NCBI RefSeq assembly: GCF_000007305.1 | Contig: NC_003413.1 | Location: 1,844,257 to 1,908,256 of the forward strand | Direction: 5' to 3' | Length of the DNA: 64,000 nucleotides | From: Pyrococcus furiosus DSM 3638 | GTDB taxonomy: Archaea; Methanobacteriota_B; Thermococci; Thermococcales; Thermococcaceae | Part shown: positions 27,566 through 36,091 of the stretch, one piece after another | How the letters are laid out: the number at the start of each line of letters is the position of its first letter | Numbering within the stretch: the stretch's first letter is position 1 | Translations under genes and position numbers: made by a program | The notes under the pieces: generated by a model | Told to the model about the DNA's origin: nothing | Databases searched by the model: none | Seen by the model: only the letters and a program-made list of their open reading frames with translations

Positions 27566-28105
27566 TCACCACCAGCCGTAATACCAACGAAGGGCCCTTC
27601 TGCTTGGCATTCCAGTCCATGGACAGTATCCAAGTATAGAGCCCCAACCTCTTCCCCATCCACGTCCTTTTCCCCAGCCTCTACCCCATCCAAATGGAGG
27701 ATATACTGGACCATACATTGCAGGTGCTGGAGTTACCGGAGTAGGAATTTGTGGTAGTGATGGAAGTTGGCCCCCTTGGCCAGTAGTTGCTACTTTAATT
27801 GCCTCTTCAACTGGAGTCCCTGGGGTAACATAATATACTCTAATTCCAGCAGCTTGTATTGCTCCCAAAGCATTCGGTACTACCTGAGGAGCTACTATTG
27901 TGTCAACGCCCTCATTAATGAGCATTTGAACAGCTATTGGACCTGCTCCTCTACCTGCAGTGGCAGCAGGGTTCTGAATTACTTTTTCGCTAATTATGTT
28001 ACCCTTTTCATCGACTTCAGCTATGTAAAATGCCGGAGCTCTAGCAAAGAGAGGTGCTACAGTATCTTCCCTACCTCCTCCATTAGTTGGGATCGCTATC
28101 TTCAT
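27566..28105 (-). CDS. NifX/NifB-like dinitrogenase iron-molybdenum cofactor domain protein
   Basis: The N-terminal 105 residues form the domain found in NifX, NafY and the end of NifB (IAIPTNGGGREDTVAPLFARAPAF, then IAVQMLINEGVDTIVAPQ and AGIRVYYVTPG). The C-terminal 60 residues are low-complexity, rich in Pro, Gly and Trp (GWGRGWGKGRGWGRGWG). The domain binds metal clusters; no nitrogenase is nearby, so the role is in another Fe-S or metal cluster. It diverges from two decayed ferredoxin-MinD genes, the usual partners of such proteins in archaea. Start ATG 28105 after GAGGTGAG. Confidence 0.85.
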   Translation of the reverse strand: MKIAIPTNGGGREDTVAPLFARAPAFYIAEVDEKGNIISEKVIQNPAATAGRGAGPIAVQMLINEGVDTIVAPQVVPNALGAIQAAGIRVYYVTPGTPVEEAIKVATTGQGGQLPSLPQIPTPVTPAPAMYGPVYPPFGWGRGWGKGRGWGRGWGSILGYCPWTGMPSRRALRWYYGWW

Positions 28106-28124
28106 GATCCTCACCTCAATATTT

Positions 28125-28138
28125 TGTGCATATGCACA
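28125..28138. promoter_or_regulatory. palindromic operator, copy 1
   Basis: TGTGCATATGCACA is a perfect 14-base palindrome just downstream of the TATA-like TTTAAATATC (minus strand, about 28138-28147) of the NifX-like gene. It lies between that promoter and the start codon, a position suited to repression. Confidence 0.6.
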
Positions 28139-28207
28139 GATATTTAAAATTTTCGGCTACCCTAATAAGCAGAACTTTTCCCAGTATAGCCTAAATTAGA
28201 TAATTGG

Positions 28208-28221
28208 TGAGCATATGCACA
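28208..28221. promoter_or_regulatory. palindromic operator, copy 2
   Basis: TGAGCATATGCACA differs from copy 1 by one base and lies immediately before the TATA box GTTTATAAAT (28228-28237) of the ferredoxin-MinD genes. An 8-base inverted repeat AAATTAGG-tttc-CCTAATTT (28237-28256) follows the TATA box. The same site before both divergent promoters suggests one shared regulator. Confidence 0.6.
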
Positions 28222-28269
28222 AGAAAGTTTATAAATAAATTAGGTTTCCCTAATTTTGGAGGTGAGAGT

Positions 28270-29133
28270 GTGCAGATAGCAATCAGTGGGGGAAAAGGGT
28301 GGAACTGGAAAATCTACAGTCGCCATAAATCTTGCAGTAAGATGGGAGTAAAGCGCACACTTGCAGATCTCGATGTAGAAGCACCAAACGACCATCTCCT
28401 CTTGGGAGTAAGCTTAGCCAATGAAGAGCCCGTATATCAGTTCATGCCTCATTTTGATTATTTAAAGTGTATAAAGCGTAGAAAATGTGCAAAAGTGTGT
28501 GAGGAACACGCAATAGTTACTCTTAAGGATGGAACTCCTTTTCTAATGCCAACTCTTTGCTCTGGCTGTCGTGCATGTGAAATAGTCTGCCCAGTCCCAG
28601 GAGCAATAAGAGAATGATCTAAACTCATTGGCCACACCTACGTCACCCCTACCCCCTATGGCTTTACCCTAGTTACTGGCAAACTTAAAGAGGGAGAAGA
28701 GAGATCAATGCCCCTTGTTGTTGCCACAAAGAAAAGAGTTGAGAAATTAAGGGAAGGTCTTCTAATAGTGGATACAGCTGCTGGAACAGGTAATACTGTT
28801 TCTAAGGCCATAGAAGGCTCAAAGCTTCTCATAGCTGTTACTGAGCCCACATCTCTCGACATTCATGACTTGGAGCTCATTTTAAAGCTTGGGACTCTTA
28901 TGAAAATTAGAACCTGGGTAGTCGTAAATAGGGCAGACTTAGGAGAGATTGAAAAGGTAAGAGAAATTTCAGAGAAATATAATGCTGAAATTGTTGCAAA
29001 AATCCCATACAGCGAGAATATAGTCAAAAGTTATGTCCAAGGTTACCCAATAGTTCTTACTGAGTATCCCGAAGCTGAAATATTCAATGAGCTTGCCAAG
29101 AAAGTTTTAGAGTTTGTTGGAGGTGGAGAGTAA
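28270..29133 (+). pseudogene. decayed ferredoxin-MinD ATPase gene (first of pair)
   Basis: A MinD-superfamily P-loop ATPase with an inserted ferredoxin domain, now broken. An extra base in the Walker A region (near 28301) puts the true GGTGKSTVAIN reading in another frame, compensated near 28345; the frame then returns to ADLDVEAPNDH. An in-frame TGA at 28615-28617 interrupts between VPGAIRE and SKLIGHTYVTP. One Fe-S cluster Cys is also replaced (CIKRRKCAKVC where CIKCRKC is expected). GTG 28270 follows GGAGGTGAGA. The later part (PLVVATKKRVEKL onward) is open to 29133. Confidence 0.85.
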
Positions 29134-30022
29134 TGCAAATAGCTATTGCAATCGGTAAAGATGGTTTTGGGAAGAGTACGATAACAGCTTCCCTATTATA
29201 TCTGCTAAAGGATGATTACTCATTCGTCGTTGTGGATGCAGACGCAGAGGCTCCAAACCTGGGAATCCTCCTTGGAGTGACCGAATGGGATGGGAAGAGA
29301 GCATATAGGAGCCAAAGTTGCAAGAATAAACCAAGATAGCTGTGTAAAGTGTGGAATATGTTATGAACGCTGCCCTTATGAGTCAATTTACATCGATAAT
29401 GAAGTAAATTATGTTGTTAATGAGCTAACGTGTGAAGGTTGCAACGTGTGTGGACTCGTTTGTCCAGTCCCAGGAACGATAACGCTAGAGTTAGTAAGGT
29501 CAGAAGTCATTAGAGAGGCAACGACAAAGTATGGCTTTCCACTTATATCAGCCCAGGTAGATGTGGGAAGACCAGAAAGTGGGAAATTAGTTACGGAAGA
29601 AAAGGAGTGGGCAAGAAAAAATAATGAAAGAAGAAGGTCTAGACCACATGATCGTTGACTCTGCAGCAGGAATTGGGTGTCAAGTCATAGCAAGCCTTGG
29701 AGGGGCCGATGTAGCAATTCTAATTGCAGAACCTACTCCAGCATCATTGAGTGATGTTCAACGTGTCTATAAAGTGGTGCAACACTTCAAAGAACCCGCT
29801 TACCTAATAATAAACAAGGCCGACATAAACCCAGAATTTACAGCTCTGGAAGAGTGGGCTGAGAGCGAGGGCATTCCAATTTTAGGAAAGATACCCTACG
29901 ACAGATCGGTGCCCGAAAGTATGATCATGCTAAAACCAGTTGTTGAGGCCTTTCCAAATTCAAAGGCTTCAAAAGCAATAGCTGAGATAGTGGAGATAAT
30001 AAAACAGGAAATATTGAAATGA
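29133..30022 (+). pseudogene. decayed ferredoxin-MinD ATPase gene (second of pair)
   Basis: A paralogue of the gene before it, starting at the last base of that gene's stop codon. It has two frame breaks: near 29290, between VTEWDGK and MGREHIGAKVARINQ, and near 29620, between EKEWARK and MKEEGLDHMIVDSAAG. The ferredoxin part is intact, with CVKCGICYERC and CEGCNVCGLVC. The Walker A is unusual (GKDGFGKST). Pieces together match one full protein of about 295 residues. Two broken neighbours of the same family point to decay rather than one sequencing slip. Confidence 0.85.
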
Positions 30023-30033
30023 AAATAGAAAAA

Positions 30034-31635
30034 TCACTCAGAGATTTCAGTTGGATAGATGGGAACTCTTCCATGCGGTATTCCGTATTTCTTTCCATAC
30101 CATTCACTGAGGAAATACCAGGCTAACACTAGGAGGACAAGGCCGATTGGAAGTAGAATTACTGGTGTTCTTATTCCTGCAGCAAATAGGAGGTAGAGGA
30201 CTATTCCAACACTGGCAGCTGTTACTGCATAGGGAATCTGAGTAGTTACGTGGTCTATGTGATCGCTTCCAGAGAACATTGAACTCATGATTGTTGTATC
30301 ACTTATTGGTGAACAGTGGTCTCCGAATATTCCTCCCGCAAACACTGCACCTATGCTTGCAAAGAGTACAGAATTATCACCTGGGGCCAGTTCATAAGCT
30401 AGAGGAATAGCTATTGGCATGAGTATTCCGAAGGTTCCCCAGCTTGTTCCAGTTGTGAATGATATGAACATGGCAACTAAGAAGATTATCAGTGGAACTA
30501 TCCCACCAGGAACGTTTGCACTCTTTGCAAGGTTTACAACATAGTCAGCTGTTCCTACAGCTTCAGTTGCGCTCTTAATGCTCCACGCCAAGACTAGAAT
30601 AACGGTCGCCATTATCATTTGCTTCATACCCTGAATTATTGCACTCTCCGCCTCTTCCACAGTCATTGTCTTCGTTCCTAGTACTAGAACTAAGGCCACA
30701 AGTACCATGGCAAATGAACCCCATAGAAGGGAAGTTGCTGAATCCGCATTACCTAGAATGTCCATAGCTCCGCATGGGCCTTCACATGCACTCTTTCCAG
30801 TATAGTAGAGGCCGTAAAGTGTTACGAATACCAACGCCAATATCGGCCATATGAAGAAGTGAACACTTCCCTTCTCAGTAAGAGGGTGCCCGAGATCTGA
30901 TTCAGTTGCCATTAGTGGCTTTGCTCCATCCCTTACGACCTTTCCAGTGGTTCTGGCTCTGTATTCTGCCTTAAGCATTGGACCATAGTGCCTGTGGGTG
31001 TAGGCTACAATGAAAACTAGGATTATCGCGAATATTGAATAAAATCTGTATGGAACGCTGTGTGCCCAGGCGAAGTATTCACCCATGGTAATGTTCAATT
31101 TATCTAATGCTTCCCTAATTAGTCCGAGTTCATATCCTATCCATGTTGAAACAATAGCTATTCCAGCGACTGGAGCAGCGGTTGAATCATCTATATAGGC
31201 AAGCATTTCTCTGGAAACCCTCATTTTGTCTGTTATGGGCCTCATAGTATTTCCGACAATTATCGTGTTTGTGTAGTCGTCAAAGAAAACCAAAACTCCC
31301 AGGAGCCAGCCTAACAGTGATGCATCCCTGCTAGTCCTAATTCTTCTTGTTATTGCCTCGGCAACTGCATGAACTCCACCGGATTTGTAGATCAATCCAA
31401 CCCCTGCTCCAATTAGGAAGTCAAATATTAGTATCGTTGCATTCCAGCTATCAGTAACGTTCCCAACTATCCATTCGAAAGTCTTTATTGTTCCCGTCAC
31501 TGGATTCCAATTGGAAGCCATAACTCCGCCTACCCATACTCCAGCAAAGAGTGCAAAGACTACCCTTTTGGTCCATATTGCAAGGACTATAGCTACGAGA
31601 GGCGGCAGGAGAGATAGAACACCAAAATCACTCAT
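30034..31635 (-). CDS. Na+/H+ antiporter, NhaC family
   Basis: 533 residues with about 12 hydrophobic segments. NhaC-type features include LVFFDDYTNTIIVGNTMRPITDK (acidic pair inside a helix), DDSTAAPVAGIAIVSTWIGYELGLI and FGDHCSPISDTTIMSSM, the last being highly characteristic. It exchanges Na+ for H+ across the cytoplasmic membrane; related proteins also move amino acids or malate/lactate. The ATG follows AGGAGGTG. It is convergent with the broken MinD-like gene. Confidence 0.92.
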   Translation of the reverse strand: MSDFGVLSLLPPLVAIVLAIWTKRVVFALFAGVWVGGVMASNWNPVTGTIKTFEWIVGNVTDSWNATILIFDFLIGAGVGLIYKSGGVHAVAEAITRRIRTSRDASLLGWLLGVLVFFDDYTNTIIVGNTMRPITDKMRVSREMLAYIDDSTAAPVAGIAIVSTWIGYELGLIREALDKLNITMGEYFAWAHSVPYRFYSIFAIILVFIVAYTHRHYGPMLKAEYRARTTGKVVRDGAKPLMATESDLGHPLTEKGSVHFFIWPILALVFVTLYGLYYTGKSACEGPCGAMDILGNADSATSLLWGSFAMVLVALVLVLGTKTMTVEEAESAIIQGMKQMIMATVILVLAWSIKSATEAVGTADYVVNLAKSANVPGGIVPLIIFLVAMFISFTTGTSWGTFGILMPIAIPLAYELAPGDNSVLFASIGAVFAGGIFGDHCSPISDTTIMSSMFSGSDHIDHVTTQIPYAVTAASVGIVLYLLFAAGIRTPVILLPIGLVLLVLAWYFLSEWYGKKYGIPHGRVPIYPTEISE

Positions 31636-31877
31636 CCCTTAACACCTCCTATCTAAAAATTTTTTAGGAACTCTGAAATTATCGGATCTTCTTTGGAGTA
31701 TTTGAGAATTACAATAAAAAACATTTTGGTGTTCTTTGATCCCTTTCTAGCCTTGTTGATCAGCTTATAGTCTATACTCATCAGCTATGAACTATGAAGA
31801 AATGAGTATAAAAACCTTCTTTTACTCATTTGTAAAGGGTAAAAAGTCTTTTAAATGCCACTAGGAAATCTTGAACC

Positions 31878-32870
31878 ATGTATTGGATTGGCAAAGACAA
31901 CGTTGCAGGTAAACCTGGGAGTGTTTTGTACATAATCCTCCCAACCATAGGATGCTATAGGTATCGAATAGGAAAGCCATGTTACATGTGCTCTTACCCC
32001 GCCCAATCTCCAAAAGAGACTACACAAGAGAAAATTCTCAACTATTTTAGGGAGGCAATTCAGAAGATAAAAGGGGAAGAAGGAAGATTTAGCGTGAGAA
32101 TATTTACCTCTGGCTCCTTTTTTGACTCGGCCGAGGTAAGGAGAGAGACAAGGATTAAGATCTTTGAAGAGTTAGCAAAGCTCGAGAACGTTTATGAAAT
32201 CGTTGTTGAAACTAGAAGTGAACTTGTTAAAGAGGAATGGGTTAGAGAATTAGCTAAGATAGTAGAGGGAAAGAGGTTTGAGGTTGCCCTAGGCCTTGAA
32301 ACGGCCAATGACCATGTTGCGGATATATCCATAAACAAAGGAAACACATTTGAAGACTTCATTAAGGCCAGTGAGAAAATTAGAAATGCTGGAGCTTACG
32401 TAAAAACTTACCTCCTGTTTAAGCCGATATTTCTCTCAGAAGCTGAGGGAATTGAAGACGTAAAGGAGAGCATAGAAAAAGCCGAACCTTACACTGATAC
32501 TTTCTCAATAAACCTAACTAACATTCAAAAGGGAACCGTTTACGAAATTATTTGGGAAAAGGGGGAGTATAGGCCCCCCTGGCTTTGGAGCGTGGTTGAG
32601 GTCTTGAAATGGGCGAAGAGAAAGTTTCCCGAAAAGAGGTTTTTATGTGACCCAGTAGGTGCCGGTTCCAAGAGAGGGCCACACAACTGTGGTGGAGCAA
32701 AAGACAGAAAAGTTGAGAAGGCCATAAGAGAATTCTCCATTACCCAGGACGTTAGAGTTCTTGAAAACCTCGAAAAGGAGTGTTATAAAGAGTGGAGGTA
32801 TATAGTGGAGAACAATATCCTTGACTGGCAACTCTCTATAGCGAGAGTTTCTCAGTACTCAGAGTGGTGA
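31878..32870 (+). CDS. radical SAM archaeosine synthase subunit (RaSEA-like)
   Basis: 330 residues. The radical SAM Cys triplet is CYRYRIGKPCYMCSYP, near residues 36-50, in the unusual spacing of this archaeal group (COG1244). Other segments: IFTSGSFFDSAEV, VALGLETANDHV, FLCDPVGAGSKRGPHNCGG. Members called RaSEA work with ArcS to make archaeosine at position 15 of tRNA. A TTTTAAATG box about 25 bases before the ATG suggests a nearly leaderless transcript. It converges on taw3, another tRNA modification gene. Confidence 0.82.
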   Translation: MYWIGKDNVAGKPGSVLYIILPTIGCYRYRIGKPCYMCSYPAQSPKETTQEKILNYFREAIQKIKGEEGRFSVRIFTSGSFFDSAEVRRETRIKIFEELAKLENVYEIVVETRSELVKEEWVRELAKIVEGKRFEVALGLETANDHVADISINKGNTFEDFIKASEKIRNAGAYVKTYLLFKPIFLSEAEGIEDVKESIEKAEPYTDTFSINLTNIQKGTVYEIIWEKGEYRPPWLWSVVEVLKWAKRKFPEKRFLCDPVGAGSKRGPHNCGGAKDRKVEKAIREFSITQDVRVLENLEKECYKEWRYIVENNILDWQLSIARVSQYSEW

Positions 32871-33456
32871 AGAGAGGATCTTCACCAACTTCCTCTTTTA
32901 GCTCTTCAAACTTCTCTCTCAACCTAGGAAGCCTAGATTTACCCCTCATCAGCATTTGATTTCCTATTTCAATGACAAATTCTAAGTATTCGTCCGTCAC
33001 AAAGACTTTTCCATCCTTTCCCAGGGGGACAGTTAAGTATTCAGTGCCGTTAATTTCCACAAGATATCTTCTTGATATTACCTTGTATGTGGTGTACTTA
33101 AATCCAGATGAAAGTCCAATTTCATGTATTTTTCTTGCGAGTTCTAAGCTTTCTGTGACCACGTGAAAAATTGGAGGTTGGCTTTTCAGAAATATTAACC
33201 CCTTTTGAGCATTTTTTAGGGCCTTCTTTGCCTCTTCAAATTTAATTGGCCTATGAACCTTTATCAACCATCTCGAGAGGGGCTTAGCTCCAAGTGAAGG
33301 CTCCTCGATTATTCCTATCCTCCCAGAACAAGAGGAGGTTGTATAAACTCCTTTTATTGAATTTATAAGCAGAAGTAATTCTACTATGTCCTCATCAACT
33401 TTATTTTCTTTTATTGCTTGAAATAAACTCAGTAATGCCTCTCTTTTTGCTTTCAT
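32836..33456 (-). CDS. taw3: tRNA wybutosine-synthesis protein Taw3 (TYW3-like)
   Basis: About 206 residues: a basic N-terminus, then INSIKGVYTTSSCSGRIGIIEEP (the conserved SSCSGR stretch), HVVTESLELARKIHEIGLSSGFK and a C-terminal helical region. TYW3 proteins methylate the wyosine intermediate in tRNA-Phe. I start at ATG 33456, which has GGGTGG 7 bases upstream; a longer reading runs into the insertion sequence and is an artefact. Only 28 bases separate the start codon from that IS, which sits where the native promoter should connect. It overlaps the RaSEA-like gene tail by 35 bases. Confidence 0.85.
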   Translation of the reverse strand: MKAKREALLSLFQAIKENKVDEDIVELLLLINSIKGVYTTSSCSGRIGIIEEPSLGAKPLSRWLIKVHRPIKFEEAKKALKNAQKGLIFLKSQPPIFHVVTESLELARKIHEIGLSSGFKYTTYKVISRRYLVEINGTEYLTVPLGKDGKVFVTDEYLEFVIEIGNQMLMRGKSRLPRLREKFEELKEEVGEDPLFTTLSTEKLSL

Positions 33457-33484
33457 GAGTTTTCCACCCTTCTTTTCCAGAATC

Positions 33485-34266
33485 GATACTGTCAGGATAA
33501 CTGGGGCATCACCTCTTGAAGCCACTCAGTCACATCACCAGGCGGACAACCAAACCGAGAATGAAACCTAACAAAATTATACCAGAACGCAAACAGAAAA
33601 ACAAACCTGTGAACCCTCCTCCAGTCTCTAGCCCTGAAATTATTCCAGAAACGCTTTGTTCTTTCTTTTAAAGTCCTGAACCAGCGTTCAATACAGTTCC
33701 TCGGCCCGAAGGTTACGTGAACAAAATCCAGTCCAAGGGATTTAAAAGCAGACTTGTACCACTTCCCACCATCAACCAGAAAAACAGGCTGTCCTTTGCA
33801 GGATTTCAAAACAACCAGAATGAAGTCTCTAGCAATCCACCAGTTTCTGGTTGTTGTAATCCAGACTGCGAGAACTTCCCTGCTCTCAACGTCAAGTGCA
33901 GCCCAGAGAAATCTCTTCTCCCCGTTGATTTTTACGACAGTCTCATCAACTGCGATAAAATTCCTCTGTTTTCTTACTGCGAGGAGTGTTGGCTGGTAAA
34001 CTGCTTCTGCTAGTTTTTGAACTGCCTCCCAGACTGTTGTGTGGCTGATTTTGAGGATTTTTCCGACTTGTCTGTAGCTGAGGCCTCGCAGGTATAGTTC
34101 TACTGCTCTGATTTTCTTTTCTGGTGGGATTTTGTTGCGGCGAAAAGGTTTTAAGACTGAAATCAGTGAGTATAGAATGCTCTCAGCCTTCATTTCTCTC
34201 CCTTCTTTTTCTGAAAAATTATCAGAAACTTAAACCTAACGCCCTACCGCTTATCCTAACAGTATC
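33485..34266 (-). mobile_element. complete IS6-like insertion sequence with 8-bp target duplication
   Basis: Terminal inverted repeats GATACTGTCAGGATAA (33485-33500) and, on the other strand, GATACTGTTAGGATAA (34251-34266) differ by one base. An exact 8-bp duplication CCAGAATC flanks both sides (33477-33484 and 34267-34274). The 782-bp size and single transposase gene match the short IS elements known from P. furiosus. The intact duplication means the insertion is recent. Confidence 0.95.
33492..34193 (-). CDS. IS6-like DDE transposase
   Basis: 233 residues. An N-terminal HTH (RAVELYLRGLSYRQVGKIL, then SHTTVWEAVQKL) precedes the DDE domain: FIAVDETVVKINGEKRFLWAALD (first Asp), VFLVDGGKWYKSAFKSLG (second Asp) and CIERWFRTLKERTKRF (Glu). 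The frame is intact. Transcription runs toward taw3, so read-through could express that gene. Confidence 0.93.
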   Translation of the reverse strand: MKAESILYSLISVLKPFRRNKIPPEKKIRAVELYLRGLSYRQVGKILKISHTTVWEAVQKLAEAVYQPTLLAVRKQRNFIAVDETVVKINGEKRFLWAALDVESREVLAVWITTTRNWWIARDFILVVLKSCKGQPVFLVDGGKWYKSAFKSLGLDFVHVTFGPRNCIERWFRTLKERTKRFWNNFRARDWRRVHRFVFLFAFWYNFVRFHSRFGCPPGDVTEWLQEVMPQLS

Positions 34267-34284
34267 CCAGAATCTGACGAAAAC

Positions 34285-34294
34285 TTTATAAATC
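34285..34294. promoter_or_regulatory. TATA box of tRNA-His, also near old taw3 promoter position
   Basis: ACTTTATAAATC, preceded by CGAAAA, lies about 30 bases upstream of tRNA-His and is a good BRE/TATA pair. Because TTTATAAA is symmetric it could also have served taw3 on the other strand before the IS inserted between them. Confidence 0.55.
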
Positions 34295-34319
34295 TATTCC
34301 AAAATTTTCGATGGGAGTG

Positions 34320-34396
34320 GCCGGGGTGGTGTAGCCTGGTTAGCACAGGGGACTGTGGATCCCCTGGCCCGGGTTCAAATCCCGGCCCCGGCCCCA
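34320..34396 (+). tRNA. tRNA-His (anticodon GTG)
   Basis: Acceptor GCCGGGG pairs with CCCCGGC, anticodon stem GGGGA/TCCCC around loop CTGTGGA with anticodon GTG, and T arm CCGGG-TTCAAAT-CCCGG. The unpaired discriminator is C73, and a G lies at position -1 (34319), both identity marks of histidine tRNA. CCA is encoded. Confidence 0.95.
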
Positions 34397-34559
34397 GAAA
34401 CAGATTCTTCATAAAAATCTCCAAGACGGAATCCTAATTCACAAAGTAATAATGGATTCTGAATCTTATGATCTTTAACCGGTAATAGTAATTTGAGCGA
34501 AGTTATGCCAGAAGAAAGCATCGGCAAGGACCGGCCAAATTATACTCCTTTTTGAGAGA

Positions 34560-34862
34560 TAGGAGAATTCGCATGAGTCACCTTCGACAGCTTGCACGTT
34601 ATTTTTTAACCGCGGAGTCCTTTGGAAATCCTCACAAATGCTCCCTCAGTAGATGATAAACTCATTTGAAGCGGGAAGAACATATAATTCTCACCGTTGA
34701 GTTAAACGCACAAGATCCTTCACAGGTGGCAGAGAGATTAAAGTAACTGTCAAAAGAGAGAATCAGAAATTACAATAAATTTCTGATAGAAATATTGAAA
34801 AACACTCTCTCAAAACCTCTAGTGGGCATCAAGCCATTTATCCAACGGAAAGATAAATAAAA
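34560..34862 (+). pseudogene. gene remnant in the tRNA-His/corA gap
   Basis: The 675 bases between tRNA-His and corA have no intact gene. Parts still read like protein: one stretch gives KREEHIILTVELNAQDPSQV before a stop near 34744, and the next gives SKERIRNYNKFLIEILKNTL and PLVGIKPFIQRKDK before a stop near 34860. This looks like a decayed gene; the family is not recognised. The remainder shows no clear RNA or repeat. Confidence 0.35.
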
Positions 34863-35071
34863 AGTCCAGAACGTTGTACGTTACTATCTAGAAAGTAGAT
34901 ACACCATCTTCTGCCATTGAACCAGCATGAGGAATGCTACATTATTAATCCTGTCATTAAGCAAGAGCTGAGGCATGCAAAATAGGCCCGACGTTCTCTA
35001 TGAACGACATTAAGAAGGTAACACAAACTATAATTACTCTAAAGTTCAATTTTTCAGCTGTGGTGTCCAGG

Positions 35072-36058
35072 ATGGAAGAACCTAGAATAACGGTCTTCGC
35101 ATATTCAGAAGATAAATTTGAAGAAAAACGGATTAAAGCAATAAAAGATGCCCTAAATTACAAAGACTACAAGGTAGTTTGGGTAAACATCGAAAGCATT
35201 GCATACCTCAAAGACCTAAAAGAAATTTTTAAGCTTCACGATGTTGTAATTAAGTTGATTCTCCGAGCAAAGACTCGATCCAGAATCTTGATTCTAAACG
35301 ACTATATCTTTGTTCTACTTTACCAAGTGTATAAGATAAAGGGTGGCTTAAAAAGGGAAAAGACTGCTATCTTTCTGAAGGACAACTTCATAATAACTGT
35401 TCAAGAGCAACCTGGAGATGTTTTTAACTCAATTAGAGAGAGCATAAGACATGGTGAATTAGCTTATAGAAGAAAGGGAGCAGATCATTTATTCTTTGCA
35501 CTTCTCGATGCAATAATTGAGAATTACATTTCAATTTTAGAGGATGTCAGTAAACAGATGGAGGAGATAGAGACCAAGGTTCTAAAAGGTGAAGGAAAAG
35601 AAGTACTTCAGAAGATCCACGGAATTAGGAGGAGAATATTATTCCTAAGAAGAACTATATTTCCCCTGCTGGAGATATTTAGACGGTTAAGGCTAGAAGG
35701 AAAGGAATTCTTTAGTGAAGAGACGCAGAATTATCTCGGAGAGCTTTATGAGCATGTTATGGAAATACTTGACATCATTGAAAACAACAGAGAAATGGCC
35801 AATGGCCTAATTGACATTTATTATTCAACACTTTCAATAAGAACGAACGAAATCATGAGAATCCTCACCGTTGTCTCCACGATCTTCATACCTCTAACTT
35901 TCGTAACTGGAATATATGGAATGAACTTCAACCCACAGGCTTCCCCATATAATATGCCAGAACTTAACTGGTACTACGGCTATCCCGCAGTGCTTTTAGC
36001 AATGCTGACCATAGGTATCGGAATGGTGTACTACTTTAAGAGGAAAGGGTGGCTATAA
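35072..36058 (+). CDS. corA: CorA-family divalent metal transporter
   Basis: About 328 residues. A long cytosolic alpha/beta and helical domain (NSIRESIRHGELAYRRKGADHLFFALLDAI is the family mark) leads to two C-terminal membrane helices separated by GIYGMNF, the CorA signature that forms the Mg2+/Co2+ selectivity loop, with NMPELNWYYGYP after it and a basic tail. ATG 35072 is chosen because the CorA fold starts right after it; an upstream in-frame ATG at 35000 adds 24 residues not expected in the family. The next gene starts 33 bases downstream. Confidence 0.92.
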   Translation: MEEPRITVFAYSEDKFEEKRIKAIKDALNYKDYKVVWVNIESIAYLKDLKEIFKLHDVVIKLILRAKTRSRILILNDYIFVLLYQVYKIKGGLKREKTAIFLKDNFIITVQEQPGDVFNSIRESIRHGELAYRRKGADHLFFALLDAIIENYISILEDVSKQMEEIETKVLKGEGKEVLQKIHGIRRRILFLRRTIFPLLEIFRRLRLEGKEFFSEETQNYLGELYEHVMEILDIIENNREMANGLIDIYYSTLSIRTNEIMRILTVVSTIFIPLTFVTGIYGMNFNPQASPYNMPELNWYYGYPAVLLAMLTIGIGMVYYFKRKGWL

Positions 36059-36091
36059 GGAAAATTTACCACTTTGGAGAGGTGAGAGTCT

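Noticed and set aside
28615-28617. TGA as a selenocysteine codon in the first MinD-like gene
   Set aside because: The position is not a Cys site, no SECIS-like hairpin is seen and the gene carries other lesions, so nonsense mutation is simpler.
33457-33525. N-terminal extension of taw3
   Set aside because: The extra codons lie in the insertion sequence and target duplication; the internal ATG has the proper ribosome binding site.
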